From RUG563 sp964549135 (GTDB taxonomy: Bacteria > Bacillota > Clostridia > Christensenellales > Aristaeellaceae), in assembly GCA_964549135.1 (NCBI GenBank), contig CAZJUJ010000057.1, positions 1 through 18,525 on the forward strand: a stretch of DNA of 18,525 bases, given 5' to 3'. The translations under genes were made by a program, and so were the position numbers. Positions 8,277 through 14,589 of this stretch are shown here, one piece after another. A model generated the notes under the pieces. The model was not told the origin of the DNA, searched no databases, and saw nothing but the letters and a program-made list of their open reading frames with translations. How positions within the stretch are numbered: position 1 is the first letter of the stretch; each line of letters starts with the position of its first letter.

Positions 8277-8625
8277 CGGCAGCCGGGCGAAAATATGCGA
8301 AAAGTGCATGCCGGAAAATTCCCGGGCAGACAGGGGGAAGGGGCGGGGGGATCCGGGGGATGGCGCGCATCTGGGCGTGATCATATGGATCCTATTGCCC
8401 CGGGGCAGGGGCGGGACATCCGGGATGGCGCGCGGCAGAGGAGAGGAAATCTGCTCCGCCAGTATGTTCCGTTTTCCCACGCGCCAAAGGACACAGCCCA
8501 TGACACACCGCCTTTGCCCATCAAGGGATGCACTTCCCCGCCTGGCGCGTCCTGCGCCCCTGGCTGGTTCAATGCGGGAAAATCGCCGCCGCTTTTCCCG
8601 ATTCTTCCAGAATTTACAGTTGTAA
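8277..8625. other. Intergenic stretch without a convincing gene
   Basis: About 350 bases between the divergent typA and winged-helix promoters. Open frames exist on both strands, but their translations are low-complexity R/G/P-rich, lack ribosome binding sites and resemble nothing I know. Visible structure: an 8-bp inverted repeat CGGGAAAA/TTTTCCCG at 8575-8600 with a 10-base loop and no T run, and an imperfect direct repeat (8351-8368 and 8418-8433, sharing ATCCGG...GATGGCGCGC). It may be regulatory space or a decayed gene; I cannot tell which. Confidence 0.5.
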
Positions 8626-8638
8626 CGCGCCGCTGATC

Positions 8639-8667
8639 TTGACATTTCGGCGGCGCGGACGTATAAT
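8639..8667 (+). promoter_or_regulatory. Consensus promoter of the winged-helix gene
   Basis: TTGACA (8639-8644), exactly 17 bases, TATAAT (8662-8667): a perfect sigma-A consensus. An 8-bp inverted repeat, CGCGCCGC (8626-8633) and GCGGCGCG (8650-8657), brackets the -35. The start of transcription would be near 8674, giving a leader of about 90 nt. Such a strong promoter for a DNA-binding protein gene suggests that it is normally held down by a repressor. Confidence 0.85.
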
Positions 8668-8698
8668 TATTAAGAAATTATTACGAAATAATTTCAAA
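8666..8698 (+). promoter_or_regulatory. Three tandem 11-bp direct repeats, candidate operator
   Basis: Unit 1 ATTATTAAGAA (8666-8676), unit 2 ATTATTACGAA (8677-8687) and unit 3 ATAATTTCAAA (8688-8698) follow each other without spacers. Units 1 and 2 agree at 10 of 11 positions, units 2 and 3 at 8 of 11. The block begins within the -10 and covers the transcription start. OmpR/PhoB-family proteins typically bind head-to-tail 11-bp repeats, and the next gene encodes such a domain. The same stretch also contains a 9-bp dyad GAAATTATT/AATAATTTC (8674-8695), so a dimeric dyad-binding regulator is an alternative. Confidence 0.55.
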
Positions 8699-8762
8699 AG
8701 TTGAAAGCACCGGTGTGGCCCGGGCCGCGCCATTGCTGCGGGAGACACGCAGGGGAGGGAAA

Positions 8763-9083
8763 ATGCCGGTTATGCTGCGGCTGAAATTATCGAGTGGAGA
8801 AATGGGACGGCTGGAATTGGATGCGGAGAACAAAACGGCCCGGATAAACGGCCAGCCCTGCCATCTGACGCCCCAGGAATTTGCGCTGCTGGAGCGGCTG
8901 ATTGAGGAAAGAAACAGCACCGTGAGCCGGACGGCGCTGCTGCAGAGCGCCTGGGGCTATGCCAGCCCCGGGGATACCCGCACGGTGGATGTGCATATCC
9001 AGCGGCTTCGCAAAAAGCTGGGGGTCGGCTGCATCGAAACGGTGTTCCGGGAGGGCTATCGCCTGCAATGCACGGAGGAATAA
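8763..9083 (+). CDS. Stand-alone OmpR/PhoB-type winged-helix DNA-binding protein
   Basis: A 106-residue protein consisting essentially only of a Trans_reg_C (PhoB/OmpR) DNA-binding domain. After a short beta-rich N-terminus (LRLKLSSGEMGRLELDAENKTARINGQPCHL) come LTPQEFALLERLIEE, the helix region SRTALLQSAWGY, the recognition helix DTRTVDVHIQRLRKKLG, and the wing IETVFREGYRL. There is no receiver domain, kinase neighbour or sensory domain, so its activity is not controlled by phosphorylation in cis. The start at 8763 follows AGGGGAGG closely (4 bases); an ATG at 8772 is the alternative, and an upstream GTG at 8715 lacks a ribosome binding site. It is monocistronic, with a consensus promoter and an 11-bp direct-repeat block in front, which suggests autoregulation. 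It could be a shortened response regulator whose receiver was lost. Confidence 0.85.
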   Translation: MPVMLRLKLSSGEMGRLELDAENKTARINGQPCHLTPQEFALLERLIEERNSTVSRTALLQSAWGYASPGDTRTVDVHIQRLRKKLGVGCIETVFREGYRLQCTEE

Positions 9084-9168
9084 CGGGGGATACGGGGAAA
9101 ATATTGCGGGAGGATGCTTTTGCGTCAAAAGCACCCTCCCGCACCCTCCCGAAAACCGGCTCTGGATG
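9084..9168 (+). repeat. Dispersed palindromic repeat, copy B
   Basis: Begins directly after the stop codon of the winged-helix gene. It has the same order of parts as copy A: GGGGATACGGGG, AAAATATTGCGGG, a 37-bp palindrome at 9106-9142 with 17-base arms (16 of 17 paired) and loop CGT, a C-rich run, then GAAAACCGGCTCTGGATG. Its 37-bp hairpin is identical, base for base, to the minus strand of copy D at 16999-17035. Similarity to copy C continues beyond this core up to the central hairpin. Confidence 0.8.
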
Positions 9169-9234
9169 TTTCAAGGAGGACTAAACCCAAGTTGAATGCC
9201 AGTGGAGCAAAAGGAAAATTGTAGTAGAAGATAA

Positions 9235-9279
9235 AACAGCAATGCTGCGTCAAATGCGGAAGCATTGCTGTTGCTTTTT
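9235..9279 (+). terminator. Intrinsic terminator of the winged-helix gene, at the tip of the inverted repeat
   Basis: A 12-bp perfect stem AACAGCAATGCT (9235-9246) and AGCATTGCTGTT (9261-9272) with a 14-base loop, followed by GC and five T (9275-9279). On the minus strand the stem is followed by TTTTATC, so weak termination in the other direction is possible. Confidence 0.65.
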
Positions 9280-9337
9280 CTATTGCTGTTTCTTTTTGCC
9301 ACGCTGGCATTCAGTCTGGTTCTATCTCTTCATGAAC

Positions 9338-9429
9338 CATCCGGATTTGGTTTTCAGGAGGGGGCGCGGGGTACCTTTGGCTCAAAAGTCCTTTCCCGCA
9401 GTATTTTCCAGTCCTTTTTCCGTTCCCCT
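9338..9429 (-). repeat. Dispersed palindromic repeat, copy C (degenerate, inverted)
   Basis: Read on the minus strand it has GGGGAACGG, GGAAAATACTGCGGG, then CTTTTGAGCCAAAGG in place of the usual core, CCCCGCGCCCCCTCC, GAAAACCAAATCCGGATG. The palindrome is clearly decayed compared with copies A, B and D: the arms pair only in part. It lies downstream of the zinc-ribbon gene, past that gene's terminator. Confidence 0.7.
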
Positions 9430-9457
9430 CTCAGTCATCGGCAGTGCGTATCCCCCG

Positions 9458-9500
9458 AAAAAAAGAGACTCTGCCCCATGCGTATGGAGCAGAGCCTCTT
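9458..9500 (-). terminator. Intrinsic terminator of the zinc-ribbon gene
   Basis: Minus-strand stem AAGAGGCTCTGC (9500-9489) with GCAGAGTCTCTT (9474-9463), 12 bp with one G-U pair, and a loop containing the further CAT/ATG pairing. A run of seven T follows (9464-9458). It starts 10 bases after the stop codon. A strong canonical terminator. Confidence 0.9.
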
Positions 9501-9510
9501 GCAGGTTCGA

Positions 9511-9795
9511 TTACTTGCGCTGCATCGCGGCGAAGCACTCGCTGCAGTAGACGGGACGATCTTCCTTAGGCTGGAAGGGCACCTTCGTCTGGGCGCCGCA
9601 ATTGGCGCACACGGCGTCGTGCATTTCGCGCGGGCCGTTGTTGTTGTTCCGCGCAGCCTTATGGGCCTGACGGCACTCACGGCAGCGGGTGGGCTCATTC
9701 TGGAAGCCCTTTTCGGCGTAGAATTCCTGTTCACCGGCAGTGAATACGAATTCATTGCCACAGTCACGGCACACCAGCGTTTTGTCCTGATACAT
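9511..9795 (-). CDS. Small double zinc-ribbon protein
   Basis: A 94-residue soluble protein with four CxxC knuckles: C9-C12, C38-C41, C63-C66 and C84-C87. The first pair (VCRDCGNEFVFTAGEQEFYAEKGFQNEPTRCRECRQ) is a widespread bacterial zinc-ribbon module. The second (VCANCGAQTKVPFQPKEDRPVYCSECF) is the CxxC-x(17)-CxxC type ending in RPVYC. An asparagine-rich linker (ARNNNNGPREMHD) joins them. Each pair should hold one zinc ion. The molecular role is not known; related small proteins are often assumed to bind nucleic acid or ribosomes. The ATG at 9795 is chosen because AGGGGG precedes it and the module starts at once; an upstream frame to 9900 lies in the structured leader. The strong promoter, long leader and strong terminator imply an abundant, regulated product. 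Confidence 0.85.
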   Translation of the reverse strand: MYQDKTLVCRDCGNEFVFTAGEQEFYAEKGFQNEPTRCRECRQAHKAARNNNNGPREMHDAVCANCGAQTKVPFQPKEDRPVYCSECFAAMQRK

Positions 9796-9824
9796 GATCT
9801 TTGTGACCCCCTGATTGATTTGTT

Positions 9825-10038
9825 GGTTAGCATCGGCTGACCTGGTCTTTGCCCCCACACTCGCCGGCCGGGATGTTGCTCTGCGCATTGGCGCCCTCAC
9901 GCTATCCTCTCGCGCTTGATGCGCGGCCGGACTTACCTCTAGACCGCACCATGCTCACCGATACTTTGATCGGCTTACGTGGACCGCTTCGCCTGCGACT
10001 GGCATCGGCTTTCAACCACAGACCCGATTTTGCCAACC
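9825..10038 (-). ncRNA. Candidate structured leader RNA of the zinc-ribbon gene
   Basis: From the predicted start near 10038 to the ATG at 9795 there are about 240 untranslated bases. The ends pair: GGTTGGC (10038-10032) with GCTAACC (9831-9825), then ATCGG (10028-10024) with CCGAT (9836-9832), then GTCT (10023-10020) with AGAC (9848-9845). Inside are a hairpin domain 9982-9949 (CCACGT.. CCGAT-caaagt-ATCGG ..GCATGG) and a 7-bp stem CCGGCCG (9930-9924) with CGGCCGG (9870-9864). The word AGCCGAT occurs three times in the leader, while its complement occurs inside the hairpin and near the 5' end, so alternative pairings are possible. I could not match it to RNase P, tmRNA, 6S, SRP or a common riboswitch. 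It may be a cis-regulator or an RNA gene sharing the transcript. Confidence 0.45.
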
Positions 10039-10044
10039 GCCGTA

Positions 10045-10073
10045 ATTATAGACCTATTTCCCCGCAAACGCAA
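10045..10073 (-). promoter_or_regulatory. Promoter of the zinc-ribbon transcript
   Basis: Minus-strand TTGCGT (10073-10068), 17-base spacer, TATAAT (10050-10045). Immediately upstream (about 10076-10120) the minus strand is very A/T-rich with A and T tracts, like an UP element that binds the polymerase alpha subunit. This points to high expression, as for stable RNAs or cold-shock genes. Confidence 0.7.
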
Positions 10074-10135
10074 GCATAATTTTTCGATTTTCTTTCGTTT
10101 TTTGGAAAAAATGTAAAAAAGCCATGGCGTCCCGG

Positions 10136-10975
10136 TCAGCCCCTGGTCAGCAGCGCCTCATAGGCGGCCCGGCAGCCCTGCTGCGCGCTCTCCCGGGTGG
10201 ATTTTCCCTGAAGCAGCGCCAGCGTCACCCCCGCGCAGAGGGCGTCGCCCGCCCCCGTCAGGGGCACATGGGGCAGGGGGATGGCCCGGGCGATGCCCGA
10301 TTCCTCCGCCCCGGCGAAAAAGACGCCCTCCCCGCCCATGGAAACAAAGACATGCCTGACCCCGGCCCTGTTTAACGCCCGGGCGGCCCGTTCGGGCTCC
10401 TGTTCGCCGGTAAGGGCCCGGGCTTCCATCAGGTTGGGCTTGATGGCGGTCAGATAGGGCAGGATGGTCAGAATCCGGGGAGCCTTGGCGCAGCTGACGG
10501 GATCAAGGAACAGGGGCACCCGGGCATGCCTGGCGATATAGGCCAGCGTCTCGCCCGGAAGATTGGCATCCAGCACGCAGCCATCCCCCTGATTTATGGC
10601 GTCCATGCGGCTTTCCATGGCCGCAGGGGTGATTTTTTCCATGGCGCGCATATCATTGATGGCCAGGGCCATATCCCCCTGCTCATCATGGATGCAGAGA
10701 TAGCAGGGCGCGGGGCAATCGGTCTGCACCGAGGCGGAAAGCGCAAGCCCGGCATCCCGGCACATTTCGGCCAGCATCCGGGCCCGGCCGTCATTGCCCA
10801 GGGCGGTGATCAGGGATACCTCTGCCCCCTGCTCGGCAAGCCGCGCGGCGATATTGCGGCCAACGCCGCCGGGGCGCATTTCAATCACGCCGGGATTGGA
10901 ATCCCGGGGCAGCATTTTTTCGGCGGGCGCGCCCAATATATCCAGATTCATGCCGCCGACAACGGTGATGCGCAT
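10136..10975 (-). CDS. psuK: PfkB-family kinase, probable pseudouridine kinase
   Basis: A 279-residue ribokinase-fold enzyme. The N-terminal VVGGMNLDI, the DSNPGVIEMRPGGVGRNIAARLAEQG stretch (residues 25-50) and the C-terminal LTGAGDALCAG (catalytic GAGD at 241-244) are PfkB signatures. The wording DSNPG...GGVGRNIA is what I associate with pseudouridine kinases (PsuK/YeiC), which phosphorylate pseudouridine to its 5'-phosphate. That substrate is an inference from the motif. The partner glycosidase gene psuG, usually next door, is not in this window. The protein ends soon after the GAGD helix (ALLTRG), somewhat shorter than the usual 300 or more residues. ATG at 10975 with AGGAGG 8 bases upstream. 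Last gene of the ruvC-to-psuK run, 28 bases after the 72-residue unknown. Confidence 0.75.
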   Translation of the reverse strand: MRITVVGGMNLDILGAPAEKMLPRDSNPGVIEMRPGGVGRNIAARLAEQGAEVSLITALGNDGRARMLAEMCRDAGLALSASVQTDCPAPCYLCIHDEQGDMALAINDMRAMEKITPAAMESRMDAINQGDGCVLDANLPGETLAYIARHARVPLFLDPVSCAKAPRILTILPYLTAIKPNLMEARALTGEQEPERAARALNRAGVRHVFVSMGGEGVFFAGAEESGIARAIPLPHVPLTGAGDALCAGVTLALLQGKSTRESAQQGCRAAYEALLTRG

Positions 10976-11003
10976 GGGAAAAGCCTCCTTACGGGGTGGA
11001 AAA

Positions 11004-11222
11004 TCATTCTTCCTCCATGCCTTCCAGCATGTCTGCGGCGTTCATCAGCGTCTGGATAGCTGCATCCATCCGGGCGATATCCTGCCGGATGCTTTCATCG
11101 CCGTTTTCCTCCAGGCATTCCTGGGCCTCATCCCGGATATCCTCCAGATCGGCCAACAGATCATCTACCCCCAGGGCGATTTCGCCCAGGGCCTTGCGAT
11201 AGGCATACTGCAGCGCTTTCAT
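11004..11222 (-). CDS. Small acidic helical protein of unknown function
   Basis: A 72-residue protein, MKALQYAYRKALGEIALGVDDLLADLEDIRDEAQECLEENGDESIRQDIARMDAAIQTLMNAADMLEGMEEE if read in pieces: a short basic start, then two predicted amphipathic helices separated by ENGDES, and an acidic tail. No signal peptide, membrane segment or metal motif, and one cysteine. I do not recognise the family. The ATG at 11222 is supported by AAAGGAGA 9 bases upstream; a longer frame to 11294 overlaps queA and is unlikely. It is sandwiched between queA (53 bases upstream) and psuK (28 bases downstream) on the same strand, so it is presumably co-transcribed. The helical acidic nature suggests a small coiled-coil or partner protein. 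Confidence 0.7.
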   Translation of the reverse strand: MKALQYAYRKALGEIALGVDDLLADLEDIRDEAQECLEENGDESIRQDIARMDAAIQTLMNAADMLEGMEEE

Positions 11223-11275
11223 GCCGTTTCTCTCCTTTAATTTGGTTGGATGTTTTTTCTCCTGCCGGGGCGGCG

Positions 11276-12301
11276 TCACAGGATCAGCATGCAATCCCCA
11301 AAGGAGAAGAAGCGATATTCCTTTTCCACGGCCTCCCGGTAGGCGCGCAGGGCCTCCTCCCGGCCCATCAGCGCCGAAACCAGCATCAGCAGCGTGCTTT
11401 CCGGCAGATGGAAATTGGTCAGCAGCACATCGGTGGCCTTGAGCTTTACCCCGGGGGTAATGAAAATATTGGTCATGCCCATGCCGGGATGCACGATGCC
11501 CGTTTCATCCGCTACTGTTTCCAGGGTGCGCACCGAGGTGGTGCCGATGCAGACGATTCTGCCGCCCTTTGCCCGGGCAGCGTTGATTTTCTGCGCCGCC
11601 TCCTCCGTCACTTCATAATATTCCGAATGCATCACATGCTCGGATACATCCTCGGCCTTGACGGGACGGAAGGTGCCAAGCCCCACATGCAAAAGCACCG
11701 GCACGATTTCAATGCCCATGCCGCGGATGCGCTCCATCACCGCCTCGGTAAAATGCAGCCCGGCGGTGGGGGCGGCGGCGCTGCCCTCCTGCCTGGCGTA
11801 AATGGTCTGGTACTGGGAGGGATCCTCCAGCTTTTCATGGATGTAGGGGGGCAGGGGCATTTCGCCCAGCCGATCCAGCAATTCTTCAAATACGCCCTCA
11901 TAGAGAAAGCGCACCACCCGCCCGCCTGCATCGGTGGTATCGCCGATGCAGGCCCGGAGCAGCCTGCCGCCAAAGGAAACCATTGCCCCCTTCTTAAGAC
12001 GCCGTCCCGGGCGAACCAGCGTTTCCCAGCGATCTTTGTCCACGCGCCGGAGCAAAAGAATCTCCACCGGCACATGGGTATCCTCCTTTTCGCCCAGCAG
12101 ACGGGCGGGGATGACCTTGGTCTGATTGATGACCATCACATCGCCGGGACGCAGATAATCGGGAATATCCCGGAAAATCTTATCCTCATGCAGGCCGGTA
12201 TCCCGGTGAATCACCATCATCCGCGCCGCATCCCGGGGCTCCATGGGGGTCTGGGCGATGAGGCGCTGGGGGAGATCATAAAAAAAATCGGATGTTTTCA
12301 T
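11276..12301 (-). CDS. queA: S-adenosylmethionine:tRNA ribosyltransferase-isomerase QueA
   Basis: A 341-residue cytoplasmic enzyme of normal length that transfers and isomerises the ribosyl moiety of SAM onto preQ1 in tRNA to give epoxyqueuosine, late in queuosine synthesis. Family segments are clear: N-terminal FFYDLPQRLIAQTPMEPRDAARMMV, then GDVMVINQTKVIPARLLG, PLPPYIHEKLEDPSQYQTIYA, GSAAAPTAGLHFT, HVGLGTFRPVKAEDVSEHVMHSEYYEV, GTTSVRTLE, and the C-terminal TNFHLPESTLLMLVSALMG. INQT replaces the commoner INDT. It starts 44 bases after a GNAT gene in the ruvCAB run. ruvB-queA neighbourhood is a widespread bacterial order, here interrupted by the GNAT gene. Confidence 0.96.
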   Translation of the reverse strand: MKTSDFFYDLPQRLIAQTPMEPRDAARMMVIHRDTGLHEDKIFRDIPDYLRPGDVMVINQTKVIPARLLGEKEDTHVPVEILLLRRVDKDRWETLVRPGRRLKKGAMVSFGGRLLRACIGDTTDAGGRVVRFLYEGVFEELLDRLGEMPLPPYIHEKLEDPSQYQTIYARQEGSAAAPTAGLHFTEAVMERIRGMGIEIVPVLLHVGLGTFRPVKAEDVSEHVMHSEYYEVTEEAAQKINAARAKGGRIVCIGTTSVRTLETVADETGIVHPGMGMTNIFITPGVKLKATDVLLTNFHLPESTLLMLVSALMGREEALRAYREAVEKEYRFFSFGDCMLIL

Positions 12302-12345
12302 GGCAGTATTCCCTTTCGCTTCAGTAATGATGGGCGGCGGGCGGA

Positions 12346-12834
12346 TCAGACGGGCCGGGAATATTGATAGGCCTTCCGCGGTGTGCCGTCCTCCACATAG
12401 ATCACGCCGCAGTACCGGAAGCCGTGCTTGGCCAGCACATGCTGCATGGGATAATTATTGCGATGGGTATCGATGCGGATTTCGTCTGCCCTTTCCAAGG
12501 CAAAGGCCAGGCAGCGGCTGAATACGCCCCGCTTGCTTCCATCCGATGCAATGCGGTGGATGGTGCCATAGGGCTTGTTATTGGGCCAGCCTCCGTTTTC
12601 GATGCAGGCATAGGTGGGATCATCGCCCAGAACGAAAGCAAATACGCCATGGAGCGTCCCTGCCTCCTCATAGACGAAAAGCGTGCCCTTTTGAATATCC
12701 TCTTCCAGCATGTCGCGCCAGGGATAGCCGCCGCTCCACTGGGTGGGATTGCCGTTTTCGGCCATAAAGCGCCGGGCAATGGCATAGATTTCTTCGATTC
12801 GGGGAAGATCGGATACCTGTGCGGGACGAATCAT
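12346..12834 (-). CDS. GNAT-family N-acetyltransferase between ruvB and queA
   Basis: A 162-residue protein of the Gcn5-related acetyltransferase fold, presumably using acetyl-CoA; the acceptor is unknown. It begins MIRPAQVSDLPRIEEIYAIARRFMAENGN. The middle strands carry LFVYEEAGTLHGVFAFVLG. The acetyl-CoA region is around IHRIASDGSKRGVFSRCLAFALE, and the end has the typical IRIDTHRNNYPMQHVLAKHGFRYCGVIYVEDG, where a late strand pairs with HGFRYCG. In this sub-type DG.KRGV takes the place of the classic RxxGxG loop. ATG at 12834 with AGGAG 9 bases upstream. It sits between ruvB (18 bases upstream) and queA and is co-directional, so it is very likely part of the same mRNA, although it has no obvious tie to recombination or tRNA modification. 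Confidence 0.85.
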   Translation of the reverse strand: MIRPAQVSDLPRIEEIYAIARRFMAENGNPTQWSGGYPWRDMLEEDIQKGTLFVYEEAGTLHGVFAFVLGDDPTYACIENGGWPNNKPYGTIHRIASDGSKRGVFSRCLAFALERADEIRIDTHRNNYPMQHVLAKHGFRYCGVIYVEDGTPRKAYQYSRPV

Positions 12835-12852
12835 CTCTCTGCGCTCCTTCCA

Positions 12853-13896
<1,044 letters not shown>

Positions 13897-13971
13897 AGAG
13901 CCACCTCCTTGGGATTGATTGGGGAGGGCCGTTTTTGCCGCGTCCCGCCCCGGGGTTCATGCCTGCGGGGA

Positions 13972-14574
13972 TTAAAAGCCCGCCATGCTTCTCAGCGCCA
14001 GGCGAACCAGTTCGTTGGCCGAATCGCTCTGCCCCCGCACCTGGGAAATGGCCTTTGCCGCCTCGGCAGGGGTATAGCCCAGGGCCTGCAGGGCGGAGAG
14101 GGCCTCGGCGGCGGCGTCCTCCTGAAGGGGGGTAAAGCTGCCGACGGGGGCGGGCATGGCGTTCAGATCGCTCTCGTCCACCTTTTCCTTCAATTCCAGC
14201 GCCAGCCGCTGGGCCGTTTTTTTGCCTACGCCCGGGGCGCGGGAGAGGGCGGCAATATCCCCGGTGACGATGGCCAGCGTCAGATCCCTCAGGGGCATGG
14301 AGCCCAGAATGGAGAGGGCCACCTTGGTGCCGATGCCGCTGACGGAGAGCAGCCGGGTAAACATGCTCTTTTCTTCCTTGGTGGCAAAGCCGAATAATTC
14401 CATGGCGTCCTCGCGCACGGAAAAATAGGTATGCATTTTGATGCTTTCGCCCACCGGCGGCACCTCCTGCAGGGTGGTCATGCTGCAGGAAAGCAGATAG
14501 CCCACGCCCCCGGCATCGATTACGATTTCGTTCTGGCCCTTTTCGGCCACGATCCCCTTGATATAGGCATACAT
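13972..14574 (-). CDS. ruvA: Holliday junction binding protein RuvA
   Basis: A 200-residue DNA-binding subunit of the RuvAB branch migration complex. The N-terminal OB-fold domain (about 1-65) begins MYAYIKGIVAEKGQNEIVIDAGGVGYLL. The middle domain has the paired helix-hairpin-helix motifs (LLSVSGIGTKVALSILG and ALSRAPGVGKKTAQRLALELKEK). A flexible linker leads to the C-terminal RuvB-contact domain (ALSALQALGYTPAEAAKAI). Normal length and order. Starts 15 bases after ruvC, so probably translationally coupled. Confidence 0.97.
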   Translation of the reverse strand: MYAYIKGIVAEKGQNEIVIDAGGVGYLLSCSMTTLQEVPPVGESIKMHTYFSVREDAMELFGFATKEEKSMFTRLLSVSGIGTKVALSILGSMPLRDLTLAIVTGDIAALSRAPGVGKKTAQRLALELKEKVDESDLNAMPAPVGSFTPLQEDAAAEALSALQALGYTPAEAAKAISQVRGQSDSANELVRLALRSMAGF

Positions 14575-14589
14575 GGCGTGATCCTCCCG

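Larger units (their letters stand above)
9084..9429. repeat. Large imperfect inverted repeat made of copies B and C
   Basis: The two arms (about 9084-9246 and 9261-9429) align over their whole length with small gaps. Shared blocks in order are GGGGA.ACGG, GGAAAATA.TGCGGG, the CTTTTG...CAAA core, CC.CCCT, GAAAACC, GGATG, GAATGCCAG, TGG, CAAAA, and CAACAGCAATGCT at the centre. By eye roughly two thirds or more of the positions agree. The tip is the hairpin at 9235-9272. The stretch holds no gene: it occupies nearly the whole 427-base convergent gap between the winged-helix and zinc-ribbon genes. It could be a fold-back (MITE-like) element or two insertions in opposite orientation. Confidence 0.7.

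Noticed and set aside
8351..8433. Imperfect direct repeat containing GATGGCGCGC
   Set aside because: Only two units of 16-18 bases in a GC-rich stretch, without regular spacing to any promoter. It could easily be chance.
8143..8636. Possible genes in the gap upstream of the winged-helix gene (plus-strand frames of 113 and 160 codons)
   Set aside because: They are R/G/P-rich with no recognisable domain and no ribosome binding site, and the longer one starts inside typA antisense sequence.
8205..8645. 147-codon N-terminal extension of typA
   Set aside because: The extension has no family similarity, spans the consensus promoter, and the ATG at 8204 has a good ribosome binding site and gives the standard TypA N-terminus.
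9084..9195. Short frames with peptides such as CFCVKSTLP read from the repeat copies
   Set aside because: They are translations of the palindromic repeat and recur with it. There is no start signal or conservation beyond the DNA repeat.
9265..9840. 191-codon plus-strand frame starting with a leucine/phenylalanine-rich segment
   Set aside because: It looks like a signal or membrane segment, but it arises from the T-rich terminator and inverted repeat, then runs antisense to the zinc-ribbon gene. There is no ribosome binding site.
9905..9945. RNase P RNA-like word GAGGTAAGTCC in the zinc-ribbon leader
   Set aside because: It differs from the nearly invariant GAGGAAAGUCC at one base, and the other conserved RNase P blocks (such as the ACAGAA region) are missing. 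The leader is also too short.
10097..10130. Terminator after psuK (GCCATGGC followed by a T run on the minus strand)
   Set aside because: The only stem is a 3-4 bp self-palindrome, too short for a convincing hairpin. The T tracts are better explained as the A/T-rich upstream part of the zinc-ribbon promoter.
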